NCBI GenBank assembly: GCA_005885285.1
Contig: VAZG01000202.1
Span: 1-39,041 of the forward strand
Reading direction: 5' to 3'
From: Alphaproteobacteria bacterium
GTDB lineage: Bacteria; Pseudomonadota; Alphaproteobacteria; Rhizobiales; Xanthobacteraceae
DNA length: 39,041 nt
This document shows positions 17,903 through 26,431 of the stretch, piece after piece. Positions within the stretch are counted from its first letter, which is position 1. The number at the start of each line of letters is the position of its first letter. The notes beneath the pieces were generated by a model that made no database searches, was not told the DNA's origin, and saw only the letters and a program-made list of their open reading frames with translations. A program made the position numbers and the translations under genes.

Positions 17903-18442
17903 ATGCCGTGCGCGCTGGTCGTGATGGGCGTTTCCGGGTCCGGCAAAAGCACTATTGCGCAGAAACTGGCAGAGCGGCTCGGCTGGCGTTACGAGGACGG
18001 CGACAAGTTTCATCCCGCAAGCAACGTCGCCAAGATGAGCGCCGGCCAGCCGCTAACCGACGAGGATCGCCGGCCCTGGCTGCAAGCGATTGCCGGGGAG
18101 ATTGACCGCATCTGCGAGGCCGGCCAGCGCGCGGTGATCGCCTGCTCCGCGCTCAAGCATGCCTACCGCGACATCCTGGTGCATGGACGCAGTGACGTCC
18201 GCATTATTTTCCTCAAGGGCACGCAAGCCTTGATCGCGCACCGCCTCGCCATGCGCAAGGGGCACTTCATGCCGGCCGGGCTTTTAGACAGCCAGTTCAA
18301 GACGCTGGAGCCGCCGGACCAAAGCGAACGCCCGGTGACGGTGTCGATCGATGCTTCGGTCGAGACCATCGTCGATGACATCGTGCGCCAACTGAAACTC
18401 GATCCGGTCGATCGCGGCGCGACACGCAGGAAGCATTCATGA
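17903..18442 (+). CDS. gluconokinase
   Basis: 'MPCALVVMGVSGSGKSTIAQKLAERLGWRYEDGDKFHPASNVAKMSAGQPLTDEDRRPWLQAI' is the GntK family. ATG at 17903 chosen; GTG at 17882 overlapping pgl is an alternative start. Confidence 0.92.
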   Translation: MPCALVVMGVSGSGKSTIAQKLAERLGWRYEDGDKFHPASNVAKMSAGQPLTDEDRRPWLQAIAGEIDRICEAGQRAVIACSALKHAYRDILVHGRSDVRIIFLKGTQALIAHRLAMRKGHFMPAGLLDSQFKTLEPPDQSERPVTVSIDASVETIVDDIVRQLKLDPVDRGATRRKHS

Positions 18443-19251
18443 CCCGCATCGCGCTGGTGGTATCCGACGTCGACGGCACGCTACTGACCAAAGACAAGAC
18501 CCTGACCGACGGCGCGAAGGCCGCGGCGCAGCGGCTGCATGAGGCCGGCATCGGCTTCACCATCGTCTCCAGCCGGCCGAGCATCGGCATGGGATTTTTG
18601 ATCGAGCCGTTGGCGATCACCCTGCCCATCGGCGCGTTCAACGGCAGTTCGATCGTCGATGCCGAGCTAAGGCCGATCGAGCAGCATTTGATTCCGCCTG
18701 CCGTGGTGCAACGCAGCCTCGATTTGCTCGACGAATTCGGCGTCGACATCTGGCTGTTCACCAACGAGAAGTGGCTGACGCGCACCCCCGACGGCGAATA
18801 TGTCGCCCACGAGAAGCGCGCGATCAAGCACGACCCCACGATCGTTGCGGATTTCGCGCCGTATCTCGCGAGCGGCTGCAAGATCGTCGGCTCGAGTTCA
18901 GATCCCGCGCTGCTGCAACGCTGCGAAGCCGCGATGCAGCAAGCCGTCGGCACGCAGGCAACCGCGGTCCGCTCGCAGACCTATTATCTCGACATCACCC
19001 CGCCCGGACACGACAAGGGCACGTTTGTGGATGCGATGGCCAAACGACTCGGAATTTCGACCGAAGCGGTCGCGACCGTTGGCGACATGCAGAACGATCT
19101 CGCCATGTTCAAAAAGAGCGGCATCTCAATCGCAATGGGCAACGCCACCGACGACGTCAGGAAGCAGGCGACGGATGTGACGGCGTCGAATGAAGACGAA
19201 GGTTTTGCCAAGGCGATCGACATGATTTTGAGAAATAATGCGGCGAGCTAG
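18439..19251 (+). CDS. Cof-type HAD-IIB family hydrolase (sugar-phosphatase-like)
   Basis: 'LVVSDVDGTLLTKDKTLTDGAKAAAQRLHEAGIGFTIVSSRP' and 'VATVGDMQNDLAMFKKSGISIAMGNATDDVRKQATDVTASNEDEGFAKAI'. ATGA overlap with the gluconokinase gene. Confidence 0.92.
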   Translation: MTRIALVVSDVDGTLLTKDKTLTDGAKAAAQRLHEAGIGFTIVSSRPSIGMGFLIEPLAITLPIGAFNGSSIVDAELRPIEQHLIPPAVVQRSLDLLDEFGVDIWLFTNEKWLTRTPDGEYVAHEKRAIKHDPTIVADFAPYLASGCKIVGSSSDPALLQRCEAAMQQAVGTQATAVRSQTYYLDITPPGHDKGTFVDAMAKRLGISTEAVATVGDMQNDLAMFKKSGISIAMGNATDDVRKQATDVTASNEDEGFAKAIDMILRNNAAS

Positions 19252-19280
19252 CCGATCCTTGCGGCTCGCCTCGGGACGCT

Positions 19281-19304
19281 GAAGCGGCTTATTTTGGCCG
19301 CTTC
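19281..19304. terminator. hairpin between convergent HAD and L,D-transpeptidase genes, possibly a bidirectional terminator
   Basis: Perfect 8-bp stem GAAGCGGC (19281-19288) / GCCGCTTC (19297-19304) with an 8-nt loop, lying between two converging stop codons. The downstream T tract is weak. Confidence 0.55.
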
Positions 19305-19319
19305 GGTTTGGCGCGTCGT

Positions 19320-20318
19320 TCAGCTCTTTCGGGCGCCTTGCGGCTCGCCGACGAACACGACCGGAGTTCCCTTTTTGATGCTGCTGGCCAGCAGCCCCGC
19401 GTCCCAGTTCGTCAGCCGAACGCACCCGTGAGATTCGGCCTTGCTGATTTTGGAGGGATCAGCGGTGCCGTGGATGCCGTATCCCTTCGCTGACAGCCCA
19501 ATCCAGTACAATCCCACCGGGTTGTTCGGACCCGGTTTGATCGTGAAAGGTCTTTTCGATTTGACGCCTTTGAATTTGTAGTCCGGATTGTAGCGATAGG
19601 TCGGATTGCGATCGACCGAGACGACCTTGAAACTGCCAATCGGCGAAGGCTTCTCCTCGCTGCCGACGGTTGCCGGAAAGAAGGCAACCAGCGCGCCCGA
19701 CGGGTCGAACGCCTCCACGGTCTGACGCGACGCATCGATTTCGATCCGATTGATCGTTGATTTGGTTGGCTTTTTGAGCACGCCGGCCACAAAAAGGGTT
19801 TCGCCGGCAGAATCGAATTTCTTTCCGGGATTGAGCGCCGACAGCAGCGCTTCGCTCATGTGAAACTTCTCGGCGATGGCTTCGCGCGGGCTGGTGTAAT
19901 CGAGCGCCTTGAGAGTTTTCATATCCTCCATTTTCTTGGGAAGCTTTCTCAGAAAAGGTCCCCTCACGTCGTTTTCAGAGATCGTGTACTCGGTAATCGC
20001 AGGATCGTTGCTTGTGCTCATTAGTGCCGTCCAGATTTCCGGCGTGAGCGCCTTGTCGGCCGCCAAGCTCTTCGCCTTGGCAAAGGCGCGCAGGGCTTTT
20101 TGGGCATTTTCACCGAGCTTGCCGTCGATTTCCCCTGGCGAGAATTGCGCCCGGTCGAGCAGGACCTGAGCCTTTACGACCGCCGCATCAATCTTGTCCT
20201 CGGGCGCAGGCCTGGTCGGAAAGCCAGCGTTGTTAACTGCCGTCGCATCGAGCCTGGCTGCCGCCGCCGGAAATACCAGCCAGCCCAGTATGATGGCCGC
20301 AACGGACGAGCGGATCAT
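19320..20318 (-). CDS. L,D-transpeptidase (ErfK/YbiS/YcfS/YnhG type), secreted
   Basis: Signal-like N terminus 'MIRSSVAAIILGWLVFPAAAA', a peptidoglycan-binding-like region, and the YkuD motif 'GIHGTADPSKISKAESHGCVRLTNWDA'. Confidence 0.92.
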   Translation of the reverse strand: MIRSSVAAIILGWLVFPAAAARLDATAVNNAGFPTRPAPEDKIDAAVVKAQVLLDRAQFSPGEIDGKLGENAQKALRAFAKAKSLAADKALTPEIWTALMSTSNDPAITEYTISENDVRGPFLRKLPKKMEDMKTLKALDYTSPREAIAEKFHMSEALLSALNPGKKFDSAGETLFVAGVLKKPTKSTINRIEIDASRQTVEAFDPSGALVAFFPATVGSEEKPSPIGSFKVVSVDRNPTYRYNPDYKFKGVKSKRPFTIKPGPNNPVGLYWIGLSAKGYGIHGTADPSKISKAESHGCVRLTNWDAGLLASSIKKGTPVVFVGEPQGARKS

Positions 20319-20469
20319 CCGGCAACCCTCCAGCCAAAACCTGCAACAACAATAAAATTCCGCCCGGCAAGTTCCGTGCGTGGGAATCGAGGCCGGATGC
20401 CACGGGCGCCCGCCAGTCCTCCCCGGCAAACGCCGCGACCAGGCTTTCGGGCGATTGGTTGAGATCTAA

Positions 20470-22272
20470 TTACGCCGAGCGCTGCATCGCCGGCTTTTCG
20501 ACCGGCTTTTTGGCGTCGCTCAGATTGTGCGCGGTATTGACCAGCGCAATATGCGTCAGCGCTTGCGGGAAATTGCCGGTCTGGCGTCCCGCGCCGGGAT
20601 CGAATTCCTCGGCCAACAGTCCGAGATCGTTGGCCACCGCGACGACGCGATCGAACAACACCTGGGCCTTGGCAACCTCGCCTGCGAGCACATAGGCGTC
20701 GGCAAGCCACAGGCTGCAGGCAAGAAACGCGCCTTCGACCGGCTGCTCCTCGGGCGAGGCCTCGCGGGGATCGTGCCGCAGCACAAAACCATCTCGCATC
20801 ATATATTTCTCGATCGCCGCGACGGTGCCGCGAACGCGCGGGTCCGAGGCCGAAAGGAATCCCACCGCCGGCAGCAGCAGGACGCTGGCATCGAGCATCT
20901 GCGAACCGTAGGATTCAACGAAAGCATTCTGCCTGGAATCGAAGCCGTTTTCGCAGACATCGCGACAAATCTCATCGCGCAATCTCCGCCAGCGATCGAG
21001 CGGTGCGTCAAGTCCGAATCTTTCGGCGCTTTTGATGCCGCGGTCGAACGCCACCCAGGTCATGACCTTGGACGAGACATAGCGCTTGCCCTCGCCGCGG
21101 CGTTCCCAGATGCCGTGATCCGGCTGGTCCCATATTTCAGCCAGATGTTCGATCACCGCGCGTTCCAGTGCCCAGGTTTCGTCGTCAAGTTTCAGCTCGG
21201 CCATGCGGGCCTGGTGAAACGCATCGATCAGTTCGCCGTAGACATCGAGCTGCAGCTGGGCATGTGCGGCATTGCCGACCCGAACCGGCTGCGCGCTTTC
21301 GTAGCCCGCCAACCAGCCGACCTCCCATTCTGACAGGCGCCGCTGGCCCATGATGCCGTACATGATCTGCATATTCGCAGGCGAGCCGGCCGCGGCACGC
21401 AGCAGCCAATTGTGCCAGGCGGAGGCTTCCTCGGTATAACCGGAGTTCATTAGCGCCAACAGCGTAAAGGTGGCGTCGCGCACCCAGCAAAAGCGATAGT
21501 CCCAGTTGCGCGCGCCGCCCAACTTTTCCGGCAGCGAGGTCGTCGGTGCAGCCACGATGCCGCCGGTCGGGGCATAGGTCAGCGCCTTCAGCGTGATCAG
21601 CGATCGCATCACCAGGTCGTGACTGTCGCCTTCATAGGTGCAGCGGCTACTCCATTCAGTCCAATAATCTTCGGTATCCCGCAAGGCCTGCGCCGGGTTG
21701 ATCGGCTCCGGCAGCGGCAGATGCGAAGGCCCATAGGTGAGCACAAAGGGTATGGTCTCGCCTTCGTTCACCTCGAAATCGGCAACCGTGGTCAAATCCT
21801 CGCCGCGGGTTTCCACCGGCGTCCGCAGCACCGTCATGTCCTGCCCCGCAATCGCCAGCAGTGCGCCATCCTCGGTTCGCCTGACCCAGGGAATGTCGAC
21901 GCCGAAATCGAAGCGGATCACGAGCTGCATGTGCAGCTTCACCTTGCCCGAGACGCCCCGCACCAGCCGCACCACGTCGGAGGCCTCCCCGCGCGGCGGC
22001 ATGAAATCGATCAGCGCGACGACGCCGTTTTCGGTTTCAAACCGCGTCTCCAGGATCAGCGTGTTGTCCCAGTAGCGGCGGGAGGATCTTTTGATCTCGT
22101 CGGCGGGCGCGATCAGCCAGCGGCCGTTCCTGTTCGTGCCCAGCAAGGCTGCGAAACAGGCATCGGAATCAAAGGCGGGCCAGCACAGCCAGTCGATCGA
22201 TCCATCACGGCCGACCAGTGCCGCGGTCTCGCAATCGCCGATCAGCCCATAGTCTTCAATTCTGCAGGACAC
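20470..22272 (-). CDS. glycoside hydrolase family 15 protein (glucoamylase/trehalase-like)
   Basis: 'IEDYGLIGDCETAALVGRDGSIDWLCWPAFDSDACFAALLG' and 'KLGGARNWDYRFCWVRDATFTLLALMNSGYTEEASAWHNWLLRAA' are GH15 hallmarks. Confidence 0.92.
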   Translation of the reverse strand: MSCRIEDYGLIGDCETAALVGRDGSIDWLCWPAFDSDACFAALLGTNRNGRWLIAPADEIKRSSRRYWDNTLILETRFETENGVVALIDFMPPRGEASDVVRLVRGVSGKVKLHMQLVIRFDFGVDIPWVRRTEDGALLAIAGQDMTVLRTPVETRGEDLTTVADFEVNEGETIPFVLTYGPSHLPLPEPINPAQALRDTEDYWTEWSSRCTYEGDSHDLVMRSLITLKALTYAPTGGIVAAPTTSLPEKLGGARNWDYRFCWVRDATFTLLALMNSGYTEEASAWHNWLLRAAAGSPANMQIMYGIMGQRRLSEWEVGWLAGYESAQPVRVGNAAHAQLQLDVYGELIDAFHQARMAELKLDDETWALERAVIEHLAEIWDQPDHGIWERRGEGKRYVSSKVMTWVAFDRGIKSAERFGLDAPLDRWRRLRDEICRDVCENGFDSRQNAFVESYGSQMLDASVLLLPAVGFLSASDPRVRGTVAAIEKYMMRDGFVLRHDPREASPEEQPVEGAFLACSLWLADAYVLAGEVAKAQVLFDRVVAVANDLGLLAEEFDPGAGRQTGNFPQALTHIALVNTAHNLSDAKKPVEKPAMQRSA

Positions 22273-22317
22273 TCTGCCTCTACCCGTTGAAAATGCCTGC
22301 CCCTCAATTCGTCCCCC

Positions 22318-24273
22318 TCAATTCGTCTTGCGCGTGCGCTCTCCTGTTGCAGCCTTGAGCGCGCCGACATCGATCGCGTCTGCGATTTCGTCAACGGCGA
22401 GCGGCAACCGCTGTCGCCAGTTCGCATGCTCGTTGACGGTGCCGGGGATATTGGGCTGCTCGACCACGCCGAGCAGGTCCTCCAGTGATATCGCGAGCAG
22501 CCGGGATTTGGTCCGCGACAGAAAGCTCACGACCGCGTTGAGATCATGGCGCTCGATGCCGTGATGCCGCAACACGTCGTTCAGCATGGTCAGCGCATGC
22601 CAGCGCGCATCGTCGCTTTCGCCGGGATTGATCCCAAGTGTCCGTTTCAGCTTCAGATCGGCGAACGAGCGCCAGCCGGCATAGCTCGAAAGATCGTGAG
22701 TATTGAAGGTGACGAGCGCATTTGCAGCGTAATGATCGAGGCCGCGGAAGCGACCATGATCGTCACGCTCGAACATCATCACCAGATAGGACCAGATGCC
22801 CCAATCGGCCATCTGCTCGCGAAAGCCTTGCGGCACGGTGCCCAGGTCTTCGCCGATCACGATGCAGCGATGCGCCACGCTTTCCTGCGCGGTCACGGCG
22901 AGCAGCGCCTCGAACGGCATCTGCACATAGACGCCGCTATCGGGGGCAAAGCCGTGCGGCACCAGATAAAGCCGCTTCAAACCCAGCACGTGATCGAGCC
23001 GGATCGCGCCGGCGTGGCGCATCGAAGCCTGCAGCATCTGGCGAAACGGCTCAAAGTATCGCACTCCAAGGCCGGCCGCATTGAATCCCGCAAGACCCCA
23101 GTTCTGGCCGAGCGTATTCAACGGATCCGGCGGCGCGCCGACGGCAAGATGGCGCGAGATTGCCGCCTGCTCGTTCCAGGCGTCGAATCCATCGCATTGC
23201 ACCCCCACCGCGACATCGAGATACAGGCCGACCTTCATGCCGAGACGATCAGCAAGCTCCTTGCACGACCGCAATTGCTGGTCGGCGGTCCATTGTACGA
23301 ATTCCACGAACTCGACCTCGCGCTTGTCGGGGCCGGCGCGCAATTTGGCACATTGATCGTCATCCGGGCGTCGCCATTCCTCCGGCCATTCCCACCACGG
23401 CTTGTTGAAACGGTGCCGCAGCACTTCAAAGCAGGCGAAACGCGACAGCAAGGAGGCGCGCTCGTCTCGGAATTTCGCAAAATCCTCCTTGCGAACGGAT
23501 TTCGCCTCGGCGCAAAATTTCTTGAACGCCGATCGCAGCCCGCGCCATTTCAATTCGGCAACAGCGACATAGTCCACAGCGGGACTCTGCCGCAGCCTTG
23601 GCGTCGTTTCGTCGGCCTCGGAAAAAGCCGCGATGGAAAATTCAGGGATTTTCGCGACGTCGATATAGAGCCCATTCAGGAACAGCCGGCTGTTCGGCGA
23701 ATAGGGGCTGCAATCGCCGGGCCGGTCATCGAACAGCACATGCAGCGGGTTCAAACCGACGCCATCGGCTCCCAAGGCATTGGCAAGCTCGATCAGCCCT
23801 TCCAGGTCGGTAAAATCGCCCATGCCCCAGTTGCGTACCGAGCGAACGCCGTAGAGCTGCACCGCCAATATCCAGCGGCGGTCGAAATCGCCGTAAAAGG
23901 CCCGCCGCGGTGCAACGATCAGGGGGACCTCCTCCGAACCGGAGGAATCGGCCAAATGCAGCCGGTAAGTTCCGACCGGCAGATCCTGCGGCCAGGCGAT
24001 GAAGGGATCATGGCTCTCGCCGTCAGCGATAACCTTAAGATTGGCCACAATTTTCCATCGCAATGGGAACGTGACAGCTTGCGCCAGATCGGTTCGTGCG
24101 GTCTCGCCGCAGCGGATCACTACCGGACTGCCGATCAGGCGGTACGGTGCCAAGGCCGGCAAAGCGTCAACAATGATCTTCAGCGCGGCCTCGCCGGTCA
24201 CACGATGGTGACCCTGGCCGTCGATAAATTCGGTCTGAATACCTAGATTCTCAGCTTGGGTAAAAAGGTTCAT
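22318..24273 (-). CDS. malQ: 4-alpha-glucanotransferase
   Basis: 'NWGMGDFTDLEGLIELANALGADGVGLNPLHVLF', 'AIRLDHVLGLKRLYLVPHG', 'IVIGEDLGTVPQGFREQMADWGIWSYLVMMFERD' are GH77 motifs. Confidence 0.93.
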   Translation of the reverse strand: MNLFTQAENLGIQTEFIDGQGHHRVTGEAALKIIVDALPALAPYRLIGSPVVIRCGETARTDLAQAVTFPLRWKIVANLKVIADGESHDPFIAWPQDLPVGTYRLHLADSSGSEEVPLIVAPRRAFYGDFDRRWILAVQLYGVRSVRNWGMGDFTDLEGLIELANALGADGVGLNPLHVLFDDRPGDCSPYSPNSRLFLNGLYIDVAKIPEFSIAAFSEADETTPRLRQSPAVDYVAVAELKWRGLRSAFKKFCAEAKSVRKEDFAKFRDERASLLSRFACFEVLRHRFNKPWWEWPEEWRRPDDDQCAKLRAGPDKREVEFVEFVQWTADQQLRSCKELADRLGMKVGLYLDVAVGVQCDGFDAWNEQAAISRHLAVGAPPDPLNTLGQNWGLAGFNAAGLGVRYFEPFRQMLQASMRHAGAIRLDHVLGLKRLYLVPHGFAPDSGVYVQMPFEALLAVTAQESVAHRCIVIGEDLGTVPQGFREQMADWGIWSYLVMMFERDDHGRFRGLDHYAANALVTFNTHDLSSYAGWRSFADLKLKRTLGINPGESDDARWHALTMLNDVLRHHGIERHDLNAVVSFLSRTKSRLLAISLEDLLGVVEQPNIPGTVNEHANWRQRLPLAVDEIADAIDVGALKAATGERTRKTN

Positions 24274-24469
24274 TCGGCACGCGGCTTGCAGGCAAGAGGT
24301 GGGGAGGCGTCGTGAAATTGTCCAAGTATGATAAGGAGATAGAAGGTATTCAGCGCTCTATCCTCCCCATCCTTCACCGGGAACCAATGCCCGTGAGCGG
24401 CTTTGTATATAAGTCGGGAACGCCGTTCCGCAGCCGGGACGTCGTTTCCATGTCAGTGGCGGCATCACC

Positions 24470-26419
24470 GTGAACAAAACAACTCAAACTGTCGAGAGTG
24501 CCGGCGGCACTTTCCATATCGAGGATGTTTATCCGCTGATTGACGGCGGCCGCTTCCCGGTCAAGCGAATCGTCGGCGAGCCCGTCGAGATTTGGGCGGA
24601 TATCTATCGTGACGGGCACGATATCACCGCCGCAGCCGTGATCTGGCGCCATGAGCGCGAGCGCGAATGGCACCGTGAGGCGATGACCCATCACGGCGAC
24701 GACCGCTGGCGGGGGTCATTCGTGCCCGAACAGGCGGGCCATTACATCTATGCGATCGAGGCCTGGACCGATGAATTCGCCACCTGGCGCCGCGGAGTAG
24801 AACTGAAACAGAAGGCCGGCGCCGATGTCTCGCTGGATGCCGTCGAAGGCGCCGCCATGCTGACCAAGGCCAAGGGCGGCGGACACGGCGCGACCGCGGC
24901 GATCTCCAGGCAATGCGAAGAATATCTGCAGACCGGCGACACCGAGGCGTTGCTGACGCCGGAATTGCACGACGCCATGGCCGAAAGCCAGTTGCCGCAC
25001 GATTTGACGCGATCGCAGCCGTTTCCTTTCGTTGCCGACCGGCCGAGGGCGCGGAACGGCGCCTGGTATGAAATGGTACCACGCAGCCAGGGCACGATTC
25101 CCGGCCAGCACGGCACGTTCAAGGATTGCATCGCGCGGCTCGCCGATGTCGGCGCGATGGGTTTTGATGTGATCTATTTCACGCCGATCCACCCGATTGG
25201 AAAGACCAATCGCAAGGGCCGCAACAATGCGGTGACGGCGGCGGACGGCGATCCCGGCAGCCCCTACGCGATCGGCGGAGCCGAGGGCGGTCACGACGCG
25301 GTGCATCCGGAATTGGGTACGCTGGAGGATTTCCGCGAGTTCGTGGCGGCCTGCCAGTCGCTCGACATGGAAGTCGCGCTCGACTTCGCCGTGCAGTGCT
25401 CGCCCGATCATCCCTGGCTGAAGCAACATCCGCAATGGTTTAAGCGCAGGCCGGACGGCTCGATGCGCTATGCGGAAAATCCGCCGAAAAAATACGAAGA
25501 TATCGTCAATCCCGATTTCTCATCCGAAGATGCCGGCGCGCTGTGGAATGCGCTGCACGACGTGGTGCTGTTCTGGATTGATCAGGGCGTGAAGATCTTC
25601 CGGGTCGACAATCCCCACACCAAACCCTTCCGGTTTTGGGAGTGGCTAATCCGCGAAGTGCAGCTTCGGCATCCGGATGTGATCTTCCTTGCGGAAGCCT
25701 TCACGCGGCCAAAGTTGATGAAAGGCCTCGCCAAGCTCGGCTTCACCCAGTCTTACACCTACTTCACCTGGCGCACCCAGAAATGGGAGATCGAGCAATA
25801 TCTCAACGAGCTCATCCGTTATCCCGAGCGGGACTTCTATCGCCCCAATTTCTTCGTCAATACGCCTGATATCCTGCCCTATCATCTGCAGGGCGGCGAA
25901 CCCTGGATGTTCAAATCCCGCGTCGCGCTGGCTGCAACGCTTTCGAGCAGTTATGGCATCTATAATGGCTTCGAATTGCTCGAACACGAGCCGATTCCGG
26001 GCCGCGAGGAATATCTGGATTCCGAGAAATACCAGATCAAGGTCCGCGATTGGAACAAGCCCGGCAACATCAAGCCGTATATCGGCGACCTCAACCGCAT
26101 CCGCCGTGCCAACACGGCGCTGCAGCAGACCAGCAATTTGCGATTCATCGCCGTGGAGGACGGCAATGTCACTGCATTCGTCAAGGAGTCCGTCGACCAG
26201 ACCAATACCGTGGTGGTGGCTATCGCGCTATCGCGCGACACGCACGAATTCTGGCTGCATCTTGGCGATGTCCAGGTCGGCACGGACGGCGAACGGCGCC
26301 CAGTGGCGGCCGTGGAAAACCTGATCACCGGCGAGCGATCGCCGGTGGAATGGGGCGGCATCCGCCTGCGCATCGATCCGATGCACGATCCCGCCTTGCT
26401 CTTCCGCTGCCTGGCGTAA
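24470..26419 (+). CDS. glgE: alpha-1,4-glucan:maltose-1-phosphate maltosyltransferase
   Basis: 'GFDVIYFTPIHPIGKTNRKGRNN', 'VKIFRVDNPHTKPFRFWEWLI', 'VIFLAEAFTRPKLMKGLAKLGFTQSYTYFTWR' are GH13_3 GlgE signatures. GTG start. Confidence 0.95.
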   Translation: MNKTTQTVESAGGTFHIEDVYPLIDGGRFPVKRIVGEPVEIWADIYRDGHDITAAAVIWRHEREREWHREAMTHHGDDRWRGSFVPEQAGHYIYAIEAWTDEFATWRRGVELKQKAGADVSLDAVEGAAMLTKAKGGGHGATAAISRQCEEYLQTGDTEALLTPELHDAMAESQLPHDLTRSQPFPFVADRPRARNGAWYEMVPRSQGTIPGQHGTFKDCIARLADVGAMGFDVIYFTPIHPIGKTNRKGRNNAVTAADGDPGSPYAIGGAEGGHDAVHPELGTLEDFREFVAACQSLDMEVALDFAVQCSPDHPWLKQHPQWFKRRPDGSMRYAENPPKKYEDIVNPDFSSEDAGALWNALHDVVLFWIDQGVKIFRVDNPHTKPFRFWEWLIREVQLRHPDVIFLAEAFTRPKLMKGLAKLGFTQSYTYFTWRTQKWEIEQYLNELIRYPERDFYRPNFFVNTPDILPYHLQGGEPWMFKSRVALAATLSSSYGIYNGFELLEHEPIPGREEYLDSEKYQIKVRDWNKPGNIKPYIGDLNRIRRANTALQQTSNLRFIAVEDGNVTAFVKESVDQTNTVVVAIALSRDTHEFWLHLGDVQVGTDGERRPVAAVENLITGERSPVEWGGIRLRIDPMHDPALLFRCLA

Positions 26420-26431
26420 CAGAGTAGCCCC

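Noticed and set aside
20319-20429. N-terminal extension of the L,D-transpeptidase ORF
   Set aside because: The signal peptide MIRSSVAAIILGWLVFPAAAA begins at 20318. The upstream residues are not signal-like and are likely untranslated.
22546-24246. 566-aa plus-strand ORF opposite malQ
   Set aside because: Shadow of malQ, with no domain signal and a composition typical of antisense reading frames.
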